64,000 nucleotides of DNA, taken from NCBI GenBank assembly GCA_027484145.1, contig JAIXUH010000013.1, forward strand, positions 496,001-560,000. Direction: 5' to 3'. Numbering within the stretch: position 1 is the stretch's first letter; every line of letters starts with the position of its first letter. This DNA is from Rhodobacter sp. (GTDB lineage Bacteria > Pseudomonadota > Alphaproteobacteria > Rhodobacterales > Rhodobacteraceae). Shown piece after piece: positions 8,722 to 18,950 of the stretch. A model generated the notes under the pieces. That model made no database searches. It was not told the DNA's origin and saw nothing but the letters and a program-made list of their open reading frames with translations. The position numbers and the translations under genes were made by a program.

Positions 8722-8770
8722 AACGGCCTTTGTTTGTTTTCATCTGATTTTAACCGAATTCCCGGCTGGG

Positions 8771-8785
8771 TTAACTAGCAATTAA
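8771..8785 (+). promoter_or_regulatory. CtrA-type binding site upstream of the DivL-like gene
   Basis: The sequence TTAA-CTAGCAA-TTAA is an exact full CtrA consensus (TTAA-N7-TTAA), placed 49 bp before the ATG at 8834. A further TTAACC half-site starts at 8750. CtrA is the cell-cycle and gene-transfer-agent regulator of alphaproteobacteria, and DivL acts in its control. Binding is inferred from sequence only. Confidence 0.55.
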
Positions 8786-8833
8786 CCAGATATGCTTTAG
8801 GTTGTAGATATAAGGCTGTATTGGGATAGCCAT

Positions 8834-10411
8834 ATGGATGCGACTCTGACCTACGGGCTCGGTATAGGCTTGACGGCAATCTTTGCAGCCTGCGGTGGGC
8901 TTCTATTGCTTGTCGCGTTTCAGGGGCGCGCGCCGAAGGCAACTCAAAGCATCTTTGATGATCGTCAACGCGGCACACTTTTCCTGTTTGATGGCGAGGC
9001 TTTGGTCGATTGCACCCCCGGCGGGCGGGCGGTGCTGTCGGCATCACCCGCGCCAGGGAACGCCTGGTCAAAGCTGATGGCGCATCTTTCCACAGCCTTT
9101 CCGCAGGTCGAGCAATACCTTGCCCGATTGCCACAAGAGGGGGCAATCACACTTGAGGCGGAAGATGCCGATGGCATGCCCCTTTTGCTGAAGGCAGACC
9201 TGCGCGGCGGTCTGACACGCGTGTCGCTGATCGAACCGGAAACGGCGGGCAGCACCCCCGGCCATGACCCGATGGTTCACCGCGCCATGACCGAAGAGTT
9301 GGGCTTTTTGCGCAGCATCGTCGCGCAGGCACCCGTGCTGGCTTGGCGCGAAAGGTCGGATGGTGCCGTGATCTGGGCCAACGCCCCCTACCTTCTGAAA
9401 GCTGCCGATCTTTTGCCCACCGGGCAAGACCTGCGCTGGCCTTTGCCCCGGCTGTTCGAAAAAACGGCTTCCAATCAAGGGGCTAGCGGGCAACGGCAAA
9501 AGGTTCGCATGCCAGATGGCGCGGTCATGTGGTTTGACCTTGTCAGTATGCCAGATGGCACAGGGCGCAGGGTCTATGCCCTGCCCGCAGATTCGGCGGT
9601 TCAGGCGGAAACCACCCTGCGCGATTTCATGCAAACACTTGCCAAGACCTTTGCCCACCTGCCCATCGGTCTTGCGATCTTTGACAACCATCGGCAGTTG
9701 CAGCTTTTCAATCCTGCTCTGCTTGATCTGACCGGGCTTCCGCCTGATTTCCTTTCGATGCGGCCATCGCTTCTGGCGGTGCTCGATTCGCTGCGCGACC
9801 GCAAGATCGTGCCTGAGCCCAAAGATTACCGCGGCTGGCGCCGGCAGATCATGGATATGGAACGGGCCGCCGCATCGGGCGTGTATGAAGAGACGTGGAA
9901 TCTGCCGGGCGGGCAGACTTATCGTGTCATTGGCCGGCCGCACCCGAACGGGGCGCTAGCGCTGATGATCGAAGACATCTCGACCGAAACCTCGCGCACA
10001 CGGCGCTACCGGGCCGAGCTTGAACTGGGCCAGTCGGTCATCGATTCGATGGATGAGGCGGTGGCCGTGTTTTCGGAAACCGGCGCCTTGGTGATGACGA
10101 ATGCCGCCTATGCCCGCTTGTGGGGGCATGATCCGTCAGACACGCTTTCGACCGGTGGGATCAAGGCCTTGTCCGAGCATTGGCGAACAAGATCGGCACC
10201 GAACGGCCTGTGGGCTGACATTGCCGATTATGTGTCCACCACAGGTGACAGGGCGCGGTGGTCCGGCAGCGCGCGGCTACTGGACGGCCGCATGATCGCC
10301 TGCCGGTTTACGCCACTTGCGGGGGGGGCCACGTTGGTTGGCTTTTCCATTGTCGCGGCCACACCCGATACGCCGCCTGCCTTGCTGAACGCAGAACGTC
10401 GCAGGGCCTGA
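8834..10411 (+). CDS. divL: PAS-domain protein, DivL-like, lacking a kinase domain
   Basis: A 525-residue membrane-anchored signalling protein. It has one N-terminal transmembrane helix (about residues 6-28), a degenerate sensor region, and then two or three PAS-type domains. One begins at FAHLPIGLAIFDNHRQLQLFN (about 273-293), another at SVIDSMDEAVAVFSETGALVMTN (about 398-420). No H-box or HATPase motif is present after the last PAS. A kinase-less PAS protein called DivL controls CtrA in R. capsulatus, and Caulobacter divL also lies near tsaE, so I infer DivL here. The start ATG has only a weak ribosome site. An exact CtrA-type site lies upstream. Confidence 0.7.
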   Translation: MDATLTYGLGIGLTAIFAACGGLLLLVAFQGRAPKATQSIFDDRQRGTLFLFDGEALVDCTPGGRAVLSASPAPGNAWSKLMAHLSTAFPQVEQYLARLPQEGAITLEAEDADGMPLLLKADLRGGLTRVSLIEPETAGSTPGHDPMVHRAMTEELGFLRSIVAQAPVLAWRERSDGAVIWANAPYLLKAADLLPTGQDLRWPLPRLFEKTASNQGASGQRQKVRMPDGAVMWFDLVSMPDGTGRRVYALPADSAVQAETTLRDFMQTLAKTFAHLPIGLAIFDNHRQLQLFNPALLDLTGLPPDFLSMRPSLLAVLDSLRDRKIVPEPKDYRGWRRQIMDMERAAASGVYEETWNLPGGQTYRVIGRPHPNGALALMIEDISTETSRTRRYRAELELGQSVIDSMDEAVAVFSETGALVMTNAAYARLWGHDPSDTLSTGGIKALSEHWRTRSAPNGLWADIADYVSTTGDRARWSGSARLLDGRMIACRFTPLAGGATLVGFSIVAATPDTPPALLNAERRRA

Positions 10412-10456
10412 GAGGTTCAGCTTGCAGCGGCTGACGGTGCCGCTAAAACTTGCCCC

Positions 10457-10933
10457 ATGCCGTCAGCAGACCCCATCAGCATTTACCTGGCCGATGCGGC
10501 ACAGACAGACGCCCTTGGTGCTCTGCTGGCACAGTTCGCCGTCCGGGGCGATGCCTTCCTGCTGAGCGGTCCGATCGGCGCCGGAAAATCCCAACTGTCG
10601 CGCGCGTTTATCCGGGCAAGGCTTGGCCGGATGGAAGATGTGCCGTCGCCGACCTTTACCTTGGTCCAAACCTACGAGGACACGGACGCAGATATTTGGC
10701 ATGCCGATCTTTACCGGCTGTCACATCCGGATGAAGTGACCGAACTGGGTCTGGATGACGCTTTTTCACAGGCAATCTGCCTTGTCGAATGGCCAGACCG
10801 GCTTGGCGGGCTTCTGCCAAAGGACGCGATTGTGCTGAACCTGTCGGCCCATGATGACGGACGCACGGCGCGGATCGACTTTGCCGGTCGGCATGCCTTG
10901 CGCGCCGCATTGCTGGCGTTTGGCCATGACTGA
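10457..10933 (+). CDS. tsaE: tRNA t6A37 biosynthesis ATPase TsaE
   Basis: A small ATPase that works with TsaB and TsaD in making threonylcarbamoyladenosine at position 37 of ANN-decoding tRNAs. The 158-residue length is normal. Visible motifs are Walker A (SGPIGAGKSQLSRAF), the SPTF switch-like segment followed by TLVQTYE, the HADLYRL motif and CLVEWPDRLG. It starts 45 bp after the DivL-like gene and its 3' end overlaps the next gene by 8 bp, so it heads a compact operon running to addA. Confidence 0.95.
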   Translation: MPSADPISIYLADAAQTDALGALLAQFAVRGDAFLLSGPIGAGKSQLSRAFIRARLGRMEDVPSPTFTLVQTYEDTDADIWHADLYRLSHPDEVTELGLDDAFSQAICLVEWPDRLGGLLPKDAIVLNLSAHDDGRTARIDFAGRHALRAALLAFGHD

Positions 10934-11939
10934 CCGGCGCATAGCGTCAGACGCATTCCTGAGCGCCTGTGGCTGGGGCAAGGCCACGCGGCAGTTTCTG
11001 GCGGGTGATGCCTCAGACCGTAGCTATGACCGTGTGACCATGGGCGGAACCTCAGCTGTCTTGATGGATGCGCCACCGGGCACCGGGGATGACCCGGCCG
11101 CCTTTATCGCGATGGCGCAGCATCTGGCCGGGCTTGGCCTGTCACCGCCGCGCATCCTGCACCACGATCTGACCCAAGGCTTCCTGTTGATCGAGGACTT
11201 GGGCGACAATCTCTTTGCGCGCCTTGTGGCCCGCGATGCAGCGATGGAACAGCCCCTTTATGCCGAAGCGACGGATGTTCTGGTCACGCTGCAAGCGCAG
11301 GCTGCCCCTGCCGGGCTTGCGAACCTGTCCGCGGCGGAATGGGCGCAGGCGGCGGCCTTCGCCCTTGACTGGTATGCCTTTGGCATCACGGGCCAACGGC
11401 CACAGGCGGAAACCTTCGTCGGGCATCTGACAGATGCCATGAAGTTGCATGCAGATGGCCCCCGCGTGCTGATCCTGCGGGATTTTCATGCCGAGAACCT
11501 GTTGCTGTTGCCAGACAGGACCGGGGTGGCGCGGGTGGGTCTGCTTGATTTCCAGTTGGGCCAGAACGGTCAGCCAGGGTATGATCTTGTTTCCCTGCTG
11601 CAAGATGCACGGCGCGATGTTTCGCCATCGGTCGAGGCTGAAATGATGGCGCGGTTTGTGGCACGGACAGGGTGGCAAGCCGACCAGTTTGCCGCGCATT
11701 ACGCAGTTCTGGGCGCGCAGCGGGCGCTTCGCATCCTTGGCGTCTTTGCGCGGCTGTGTATGGTGGCGGGCAAGACGCATTACCTCTTGTTGTTGCCGCG
11801 CGTCTGGCAGCAGTTGCAGCGCAACCTGACCCATCCCGCGCTTTCCTCATTGCACGGTGTGTGCGACGTTCTGCTGCCGCCTCCTACCCCGGACGCCCTT
11901 GAAAGGATACGTGCCCAATGCGGCAAACATTCCCGTTGA
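10926..11939 (+). CDS. amgK: Anomeric MurNAc/GlcNAc kinase (AmgK-type phosphotransferase)
   Basis: A 337-residue aminoglycoside-phosphotransferase-fold protein. The catalytic loop is LRDFHAENLLLL and the metal-binding motif is GLLDFQLGQNG. Its immediate pairing with a MurU-type nucleotidyltransferase points to AmgK, which phosphorylates MurNAc at C1 in the recycling route that yields UDP-MurNAc without the de novo MurA/MurB steps (the fosfomycin-tolerance bypass of Pseudomonas). The ATG at 10926 overlaps the tsaE stop by 8 bp; an upstream in-frame ATG lies inside tsaE and lacks homology. Confidence 0.82.
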   Translation: MTDRRIASDAFLSACGWGKATRQFLAGDASDRSYDRVTMGGTSAVLMDAPPGTGDDPAAFIAMAQHLAGLGLSPPRILHHDLTQGFLLIEDLGDNLFARLVARDAAMEQPLYAEATDVLVTLQAQAAPAGLANLSAAEWAQAAAFALDWYAFGITGQRPQAETFVGHLTDAMKLHADGPRVLILRDFHAENLLLLPDRTGVARVGLLDFQLGQNGQPGYDLVSLLQDARRDVSPSVEAEMMARFVARTGWQADQFAAHYAVLGAQRALRILGVFARLCMVAGKTHYLLLLPRVWQQLQRNLTHPALSSLHGVCDVLLPPPTPDALERIRAQCGKHSR

Positions 11940-12616
11940 TGCTGTTTGCCGCAGGATTTGGCAGCCGCATGGGCGCGCTGACCGCAGAACAGCCCAAGCC
12001 ACTGGTTCAGGTGGCCGGTAAGGCACTGATCGACCACGCGCTAGACGTGGCCGACGCGGCTGGCGTGCAGCAACGGGTCGTAAACCTGCACTATCGGGGT
12101 GACCAGTTGGCCGCACATCTGGCAGGGCGCGATGTGGCCCTGTCTTGGGAGCGGGAACAGATCCTGGACACTGGCGGCGGGCTGCGAGCAGCCTTGCCGC
12201 TGCTGGGGGATGGGCCGGTGCTGACGCTGAACACAGATGCGGTGTGGACAGGGGAAAACCCGCTGTCGCAGTTGATGGCGGCGTGGGACGGCGATCAGAT
12301 GGATCTGCTGATGCTGCTGTTGCCAGCCCACAAGGCACGCAGCGCAACAGGGCGTAGCGATTTCGTCATGGAGGACTCGGGGCGGATCGATTGGGCCAAG
12401 GGCCGCGACGGGCACCTGTATCTGGGCGCGCAGATCATTCATCCTCGCATTCTAGCGGATGAGGCAGGTGCCGTGTTTTCTCTGCACACCCCATGGACCC
12501 GCGCCATGCAGGCCGATCGCGCCTTTGGCGTGGTTCATGATGGCGACTGGTGCGATGTTGGCCATCCTGCCGGGATTGCCGAAGCCGAAGCAATGCTGGC
12601 TGCCCATGTTCGCTGA
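11918..12616 (+). CDS. murU: N-acetylmuramate-1-phosphate uridylyltransferase (MurU-type)
   Basis: A 232-residue nucleotidyltransferase. The N-terminal signature is LFAAGFGSRMGALTAEQPKP and the metal-site segment is LTLNTDAVW. It is expected to convert MurNAc-1-phosphate and UTP to UDP-MurNAc, completing the AmgK-MurU recycling route. The ATG at 11918, preceded by AAAGGA, keeps the whole first beta-strand. An alternative ATG at 11939 overlaps the amgK stop but would trim that strand. The 3' end overlaps addB by 11 bp. Related sugar-1-phosphate nucleotidyltransferases cannot be fully excluded. Confidence 0.82.
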   Translation: MRQTFPLMLFAAGFGSRMGALTAEQPKPLVQVAGKALIDHALDVADAAGVQQRVVNLHYRGDQLAAHLAGRDVALSWEREQILDTGGGLRAALPLLGDGPVLTLNTDAVWTGENPLSQLMAAWDGDQMDLLMLLLPAHKARSATGRSDFVMEDSGRIDWAKGRDGHLYLGAQIIHPRILADEAGAVFSLHTPWTRAMQADRAFGVVHDGDWCDVGHPAGIAEAEAMLAAHVR

Positions 12617-15560
12617 TGCTGGCCCGCGGGTTTTTGGCCTTGCGCCGGGTGTGGATTTTCCCGCCGCACTTGTGGCAGGTTTGCGCGAGCGGCTAGCCGG
12701 GCACCCTGCCGAAGCCATGGCGCGGGTGACGCTGTATGTGAACACGACCCGAATGCAGCGGCGCATCACGCAGATCATGTCAGCCGAAGGGGCTACTTTC
12801 CTACCGCGGCTTCGCCTTGTTACCGACCTTGCCTCGGCCTTTCCGGCGCCGGACGTGCCGCCTGCCGTGCCGAAACTGCGCCGGAAACTGCAGCTTTCGG
12901 TACTGGTCTCGGCCCTGCTGGACAAGGTGCCAGACCTTGCGCCGCGATCTGCCATTCATGGCCTGTCAGACAGCCTTTTGGACCTGATGGCCGAAATGCA
13001 GGGCGAAGGTGTGCTGCCGGACCGTGTAGCCAGCCTTGATGTGTCGCAGCATTCGGACCATTGGGCGCGCACGCGTGATTTCCTGACCATCATTGCCCCG
13101 TTTTTCACCATGGATCAGGCCCCTGATGCCGAAGGCCGCCAACGCCTTTTGGCGGGCAGGATCGCGGCGCGCTGGGCTGCTGCACCGCCTCAGGGTCCGG
13201 TGATTGTGGCGGGCTCTACCGGGTCACGCGGGACGACGGCCTTGTTCATGCAGGCGGTGGCCCGTTTGCCGCAGGGGGCCATTGTCCTGCCGGGATATGA
13301 TTTTGACATGCCCGAACAGGTCTGGACCGGGCTGGATGATGCGCTGACATCTGAAGACCACCCACAGTATCGCTTTCGCAAGCTGATGGGATTGCTGGAT
13401 TTTGGCCCGCGGGACATTGAAGAATGGCACGCAACGGCGCCGCCAAGCCCAGCGCGGAACCGCGTGATCTCGCTTGCGCTGCGGCCTGCGCCGGTGACAG
13501 ACCAATGGCTGAGCGAAGGCAGCAAGCTGCAGGATATTCCCCGTGCGCTTGACGGGTTGAGCCTTGTCGAGGCGGCAACCCCGCGGGGTGAAGCCTTGGC
13601 CGTGGCGCTCATCCTGCGCGAAGCTGCCGAACAGGGCCGGACGGCGGCGCTGATTTCGCCCGACAGGACCCTGACGCGGCAGGTGGCGGCAGCATTAGAT
13701 CGCTGGGGCATTCGCCCGGATGACAGCGCCGGGGTTCCGCTTGGCCTGTCGGCACCGGGGCGGTTCCTGCGCCATGTGGTGCGGCTGTTCGGCAGGCCGG
13801 TCACGGCCGATGTTCTGTTGACGGTGCTGAAGCATCCGCTGACCGCATCGGCCATGGCGCGGGGCGCCCACCTGAAACTGACGCGCGATCTGGAATTGAC
13901 CTTGCGCGAAAAGGGGCCGGCCTTTCCGACCGGGGCAGACCTGATTGCATGGGCTGCGGCGCAAAAGGATACGGCGGCTTTGGGATGGGCCACCGCCCTT
14001 GGCGGAGCGATCGATGCCGTATCCGGTCTGGGGCAAGCCACATTTGCGGTACATGTGGAACGCACGCGCACGCTGGCAGAACGTCTGGCGCGGGGTCCAT
14101 CGCCCGAAGGCACGGGCGGATTGTGGGAAAAGGAGGCCGGACGGCAGGCCCTGAGCTTTGTCGAAACCTTGCTGCGCGAGGCCGCGCATGGCGGAACGCT
14201 GACCCCGGCAGAGTTTCGTGACATGTTTGATGGCTTGATCGCCGAAGGAACCGTGCGCGATTCCACCGTGGTGCACCCCGGCGTCATGATCTGGGGCACC
14301 ATCGAAGCGCGCGTTCAGGGGGCCGATCTTGTGGTTCTGGGCGGTCTGAACGATGGGTCATGGCCCAAGCTGCCGCCGCCAGACCCATGGCTGAACCGCA
14401 AGATGCGGCAAGAGGCCGGGCTTTTGCTGCCCGAACGGCGCATCGGCCTGTCGGCCCATGATTTTCAGCAGGCCATCGGGGCGCCGCAGGTGGTCTTGAC
14501 CCGATCCTTGCGCAGTGCAGACGCTGAAACCGTTCCGTCACGCTGGCTGAACCGGCTGCTGAACCTGCTGGACGGGCTGCCCGACCAAGGCGGACGGGTC
14601 GCTCTGGACCAGATGCGCACCCGCGGAAAGATCTGGCTGGACAGGGCACTGGCGATGGACCGCCCACAGCCAAACCCACCGCCCGCGCTTATGCCTGCCC
14701 GGCGGCCAGCCCCGCGGCCACCCGTGGGGGCGCGACCAGAATCGCTGTCGCTGACGCGGGTTGAGGCGCTGATCCGCGACCCCTATGCCATTTATGCCGA
14801 CAAGGTGTTGCGACTGAGGCCCCTGCGCGCCATACGCCCGGCCCCCGATGCGCGCGACCGCGGAACTGTTGTGCATGAGGTACTGGAACGCTTTGTGCGC
14901 GAAAGACCAGAGGGCGAGTTACGACAGGCCGCGCGCGCGCGACTGCTGGCGACCACGGCCCGAGTGCTGGGCGCGCAAGTGCCGTGGCCCGCCGAACGCG
15001 CCTTGTGGATGGCACGGATTGATCGGGCAGCGGACCATTTTTTGGACATCGATTGCCGCGACGGCAGCGAAACGATCCTGACCGAGGGGCGTGGCGAATT
15101 GCCGTTGCCGGGCCTGCGCTTCACACTCTTTGGCACGCCAGACCGGATCGACAGAATGCCCGACGGCACGCTGCACCTGATTGACTATAAAACCGGCGCG
15201 CCGCCAACCAAAGAGCAACAGAAATCCTATGCCAAGCAACTGCACCTTGCCGCCCTGATGGCAGCCGAAGGGGGCTTCAAGGATCTTGGGCCGCAAACCG
15301 TATCGCGCATCACTTATGTCGGGCTGGGATCGGCGGGCAAGGATGAGTCTTCTGAAATCACCGATGATGAACTGGACGGCGTCAGGTCCGGGTTGGCCAA
15401 ACTGATCGGCAGCTATGCGGTGCGTGCACAGGGCTATACCTCGCGCCGTGCCGTGTTCACCGAACGCTTTCCCGGTGACTATGATCACCTTGCCCGCTAT
15501 GGCGAATGGGAAATGACTGATGCGCCCGCACCCGAAGATGTGGGGGATGCCGATGAGTGA
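12606..15560 (+). CDS. addB: Double-strand break repair protein AddB (alphaproteobacterial type)
   Basis: A 984-residue subunit of the AddAB helicase-nuclease that processes broken DNA ends for RecA loading. The C-terminal PD-(D/E)XK nuclease is visible: GTVVHEVLERFV, then LPGLRFTLFGTPDRIDRM, LHLIDYKTG and YAKQLHLAAL. The helicase-like N-terminal part lacks a recognisable Walker A motif. The cysteines that hold an iron-sulfur cluster in Firmicute AddB are not seen; for instance RVEALIRDPYAIY has Asp where a cysteine would be expected. The ATG at 12606 is where homology begins and overlaps murU. The gene overlaps addA by 8 bp. Confidence 0.93.
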   Translation: MFADAGPRVFGLAPGVDFPAALVAGLRERLAGHPAEAMARVTLYVNTTRMQRRITQIMSAEGATFLPRLRLVTDLASAFPAPDVPPAVPKLRRKLQLSVLVSALLDKVPDLAPRSAIHGLSDSLLDLMAEMQGEGVLPDRVASLDVSQHSDHWARTRDFLTIIAPFFTMDQAPDAEGRQRLLAGRIAARWAAAPPQGPVIVAGSTGSRGTTALFMQAVARLPQGAIVLPGYDFDMPEQVWTGLDDALTSEDHPQYRFRKLMGLLDFGPRDIEEWHATAPPSPARNRVISLALRPAPVTDQWLSEGSKLQDIPRALDGLSLVEAATPRGEALAVALILREAAEQGRTAALISPDRTLTRQVAAALDRWGIRPDDSAGVPLGLSAPGRFLRHVVRLFGRPVTADVLLTVLKHPLTASAMARGAHLKLTRDLELTLREKGPAFPTGADLIAWAAAQKDTAALGWATALGGAIDAVSGLGQATFAVHVERTRTLAERLARGPSPEGTGGLWEKEAGRQALSFVETLLREAAHGGTLTPAEFRDMFDGLIAEGTVRDSTVVHPGVMIWGTIEARVQGADLVVLGGLNDGSWPKLPPPDPWLNRKMRQEAGLLLPERRIGLSAHDFQQAIGAPQVVLTRSLRSADAETVPSRWLNRLLNLLDGLPDQGGRVALDQMRTRGKIWLDRALAMDRPQPNPPPALMPARRPAPRPPVGARPESLSLTRVEALIRDPYAIYADKVLRLRPLRAIRPAPDARDRGTVVHEVLERFVRERPEGELRQAARARLLATTARVLGAQVPWPAERALWMARIDRAADHFLDIDCRDGSETILTEGRGELPLPGLRFTLFGTPDRIDRMPDGTLHLIDYKTGAPPTKEQQKSYAKQLHLAALMAAEGGFKDLGPQTVSRITYVGLGSAGKDESSEITDDELDGVRSGLAKLIGSYAVRAQGYTSRRAVFTERFPGDYDHLARYGEWEMTDAPAPEDVGDADE

Positions 15561-18500
15561 TGATGCCACGCGCGCGCAAATCGGCGCCGCCCGCCCCGAT
15601 CTTTCGACATGGCTTTCGGCGAATGCAGGCTCTGGCAAGACCCGCGTGCTGACGGACCGCGTGGCGCGGCTTTTGCTGAACAAGGTCGAGCCGCAGCATA
15701 TTCTGTGTCTGACCTATACCAAGGCCGCAGCGACCGAGATGCAGAACCGCCTGTTCCGCCGCCTTGGCGCTTGGTCAATGAAACCAGACGCGGCCTTGCG
15801 CGCGGATCTGGCCGAACTGGGCGAAGGCGAGGGGCTGACAGATGACCGTCTGGCCCTTGCCCGGCAGTTGTTCGCACGTGCGATCGAAACGCCCGGCGGG
15901 CTGCGGATTCAAACCATCCACAGCTTTTGCGCCACGCTGTTGCGCCGCTATCCGCTGGAGGCCGAGGTTTCCCCCGGCTTTGCCGAAATGGACGACCGCA
16001 CCGCCCGGCAGATGCGCGACGAGATTGTGCAGGATATGGCAGACCGCCTTGCCCCCGACGCGGTGGCAGGGCTGGCGCGGCACTACACGGCCGAAGATTT
16101 TCAGGCCCTGATGGCCGAGATTTGCAGCCGTGCCGATGACTTTGCCGAGCCGCTTTCGCGCGAAGCGGCCTATGTGCGGTTCGGCCTTTCGCCCAATGCC
16201 ACGCCAGACTCTGTTCTAGCCGAAGTGTTTCTTGGCGCCGAGGACGCGCTGATTGGCGCATTGGTGCCTGCCATGCTGGGCAGTGGCATCACGGACCAGA
16301 AGCTTGCGGCGCGTCTGCGTGCAGTCTTGCCCGTGCAGCCGGACCTGCGAACCCTGACGGTGTTCGAAGATATCTTCCTGAGTGGTCCAGGTGCACAAGA
16401 ACCCTTTAAGGCCAAGATTGACAAAGTGCCTGCCAAAGCTGTCCGCTCGTTGGTCGCGGCCATTTTGCCCGCCCTAGAAGACCTGATGCGGCGGGTGGAA
16501 AGTGCAAGGGCGCGTCGGGTGGCGATGGCCTCGGCAGAAAAGACGCTTGCGCTGCATCGCTTTGCCGATCGTTTCCTGCCGCTTTATCGCCAGCGCAAGG
16601 AAGAGCGCGGCCAACTGGACTTTGATGATCTGATTCGCAAGGCAGGGCGGCTGTTGAACGACCCGGCTCTGGCGTCATGGGTGCTGTTCCGGCTGGATGG
16701 CGGCATCGACCATATTCTAGTGGACGAGGCGCAGGATACCTCGCCCCAGCAATGGGCGGTGATCGAGCGGTTGACCGAGGAATTCACCTCCGGTGCTGGG
16801 GTGCATGACCACGCGCGCACCCTTTTTGTGGTGGGGGACAAGAAGCAATCGATCTATTCTTTCCAAGGGGCTGATCTTTCGGCCTTTGATTCCAAGCGCC
16901 TGCATTTCCGCCAGCGGTTCGAGGAAGTGCGCCAGCCGATGCAGGACCGCACGCTGGACTATTCCTTCCGGTCATCGCGCGCGATTCTGGATGCGGTGGA
17001 TGCCACCTTTGGCAATGAATTTCCGGCCGCACTGGGCGATGCGCCACGCCACCTTGCGTTCTTTCCCGATATGCCGGGGCGGGTGGATCTGTGGCCCCTG
17101 ATCCCGCCTGCGGAAAAGACCAAGGATGAAGATGGCTGGAGCCCGGTCGACCTTAAATCTGACAGCCATCATACGGTGGAACTGGCGCGGCAGATCGCGG
17201 GCGAAATTTCACACCTGATTGCCAACGGCACGCAGATCCCGACGGCCAAGGGGCCAAGGCCGGTGCACGCGGGGGATTTTCTGATCCTTGTGCAGCGGCG
17301 GTCTGACCTGTTCGGCGAAATCATCCGCGCCTGCAAAAAGGCTGGCTTGCCGATTGCGGGGGCGGATCGGCTGAAACTGGGGGCGGAACTTGCGGTCAAG
17401 GATCTGACGGCGCTTTTGGCGTTTCTGGCCACGCCCGAGGACAACCTTTCCCTTGCTGCTCTGCTGCGGTCACCGTTATTCGGCTGGTCGGAAGATCAGC
17501 TTTATCGGCTGGCGCATGGGCGCAAAGGGTTTCTGTGGGCGGCCTTGCGCGAGTCTGGCCACACCGACACGCTGCGGATCATCACCGATTTGCGCGATGA
17601 CGCCGATTTCCTGCGCCCCTATGAGATCCTTGAACGGATGCTGACGCGCCACGGTGGGCGCGAACGGTTGCTGACACGCCTTGGCCCCGAGGCCGAAGAC
17701 GGCATTGACGAGTTGCTGACGCAGGCGTTGGCCTATGAGCAAACAGATGTGCCGAGTTTGACCGGCTTTCTGGTCTGGCTGGAAAGCGACGAGGTGGAGG
17801 TGAAGCGCCAACTTGACAGCGAGGGGCACAATATCCGCGTCATGACGGTGCACGGATCGAAAGGGCTTGAGGCGCCGATCGTCATTCTGCCCGATACGGC
17901 AGACCGCAAACCGCAGGACCGGGCCGAGATTTACCGGCTGGATGATGGTGTGCCCGTGTGGAAAACGCCCAGCGCCGAAAGCCACCCCGACGTGTCAGCG
18001 GCAAAGGCCGAGCGGGCCGAGCGGACTGCGCAAGAGAACCTGCGGCTGCTGTATGTGGCGCTGACGCGGGCGCGGTGCTGGCTGATCGTGGCCGGGGCGG
18101 GTGAAGCCAAGACATCCACCAAGGACGGCCCAAAGCCGCGCACGGCGTGGGCGTGGTATCGGCAGGTCGAGGCCGGGTTGAAAGCCATGGGCGCGCGGCC
18201 CTTTGACGATGGCCGCCTGCGCCATGCATTTGGTGACTGGCCGCCGAATGGCAAAACCGAGCCGCCGCTCGTCGAAGGTGTGGATTTGCCCGCCTTTGTG
18301 TGGACTGCGGCACCGCCCCCCGTTGCTTCGCCCGAACCTCTGTCGCCGTCTGACCTTGGCGGCGCCAAGGCCATTTTTGGCGACGGTGACGAGGTCGAGG
18401 TGGCAAAGGCGCGCGGTACGGCATTGCACCATCTGCTGGAACATATGCCCGGGCTTGACCCGTCGGATTGGCCGGGCCTTGCCGTAGGGTGCACCCCCGA

Positions 18501-18891
18501 CGGTCTTGATCCCGCCGCCTTGTTGCAAGAGGCCGCGGGCGTGCTGGCTGCACCGGAACTGGTGGGCCTTTTTGGCCCCGATAGTCTGGCCGAGGTGACG
18601 TTGACCGCTGACCTGCTTGGCCGCCGGATGGTGGGCACGATTGACAGGCTGGTGATCGGGTTGGATCGCATCTGGGCTGTGGATTTCAAATCAAACCGCG
18701 AGGTGCCACCAAGTGCGGCGCAGGTGCCCGAGGGAATCTTGCGGCAAATGGGGGCCTATGCCCAAGCTTTGGCGCAGATTTACCCCGGCCGCCGCATTGA
18801 AACGGCCATTTTGTGGACCAATGGCCCCAAACTGATGCCGCTTGAACCCGATATCGTGACCGCTGCACTGGCACGTGCCACCATACCTTGA
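15553..18891 (+). CDS. addA: Double-strand break repair helicase AddA
   Basis: A 1112-residue UvrD-like superfamily 1 helicase with a C-terminal nuclease. Motif I is [15 protein letters not shown] (residues 23-37), motif II is [15 protein letters not shown], motif III is [16 protein letters not shown], motif V is [13 protein letters not shown] and motif VI is [13 protein letters not shown]. The nuclease has [21 protein letters not shown] and [12 protein letters not shown]. It forms a heterodimer with AddB, encoded immediately upstream with an 8-bp overlap. The start at 15553 ([11 protein letters not shown]) is preferred; ATGs at 15538 and 15547 are in frame. Confidence 0.96.
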   Translation: MSDDATRAQIGAARPDLSTWLSANAGSGKTRVLTDRVARLLLNKVEPQHILCLTYTKAAATEMQNRLFRRLGAWSMKPDAALRADLAELGEGEGLTDDRLALARQLFARAIETPGGLRIQTIHSFCATLLRRYPLEAEVSPGFAEMDDRTARQMRDEIVQDMADRLAPDAVAGLARHYTAEDFQALMAEICSRADDFAEPLSREAAYVRFGLSPNATPDSVLAEVFLGAEDALIGALVPAMLGSGITDQKLAARLRAVLPVQPDLRTLTVFEDIFLSGPGAQEPFKAKIDKVPAKAVRSLVAAILPALEDLMRRVESARARRVAMASAEKTLALHRFADRFLPLYRQRKEERGQLDFDDLIRKAGRLLNDPALASWVLFRLDGGIDHILVDEAQDTSPQQWAVIERLTEEFTSGAGVHDHARTLFVVGDKKQSIYSFQGADLSAFDSKRLHFRQRFEEVRQPMQDRTLDYSFRSSRAILDAVDATFGNEFPAALGDAPRHLAFFPDMPGRVDLWPLIPPAEKTKDEDGWSPVDLKSDSHHTVELARQIAGEISHLIANGTQIPTAKGPRPVHAGDFLILVQRRSDLFGEIIRACKKAGLPIAGADRLKLGAELAVKDLTALLAFLATPEDNLSLAALLRSPLFGWSEDQLYRLAHGRKGFLWAALRESGHTDTLRIITDLRDDADFLRPYEILERMLTRHGGRERLLTRLGPEAEDGIDELLTQALAYEQTDVPSLTGFLVWLESDEVEVKRQLDSEGHNIRVMTVHGSKGLEAPIVILPDTADRKPQDRAEIYRLDDGVPVWKTPSAESHPDVSAAKAERAERTAQENLRLLYVALTRARCWLIVAGAGEAKTSTKDGPKPRTAWAWYRQVEAGLKAMGARPFDDGRLRHAFGDWPPNGKTEPPLVEGVDLPAFVWTAAPPPVASPEPLSPSDLGGAKAIFGDGDEVEVAKARGTALHHLLEHMPGLDPSDWPGLAVGCTPDGLDPAALLQEAAGVLAAPELVGLFGPDSLAEVTLTADLLGRRMVGTIDRLVIGLDRIWAVDFKSNREVPPSAAQVPEGILRQMGAYAQALAQIYPGRRIETAILWTNGPKLMPLEPDIVTAALARATIP

Positions 18892-18950
18892 CGATTCCCC
18901 CGCCGATGCCTAGCTTCGGTGGCCGATATATTCGTTTCAGGAGATATGAA

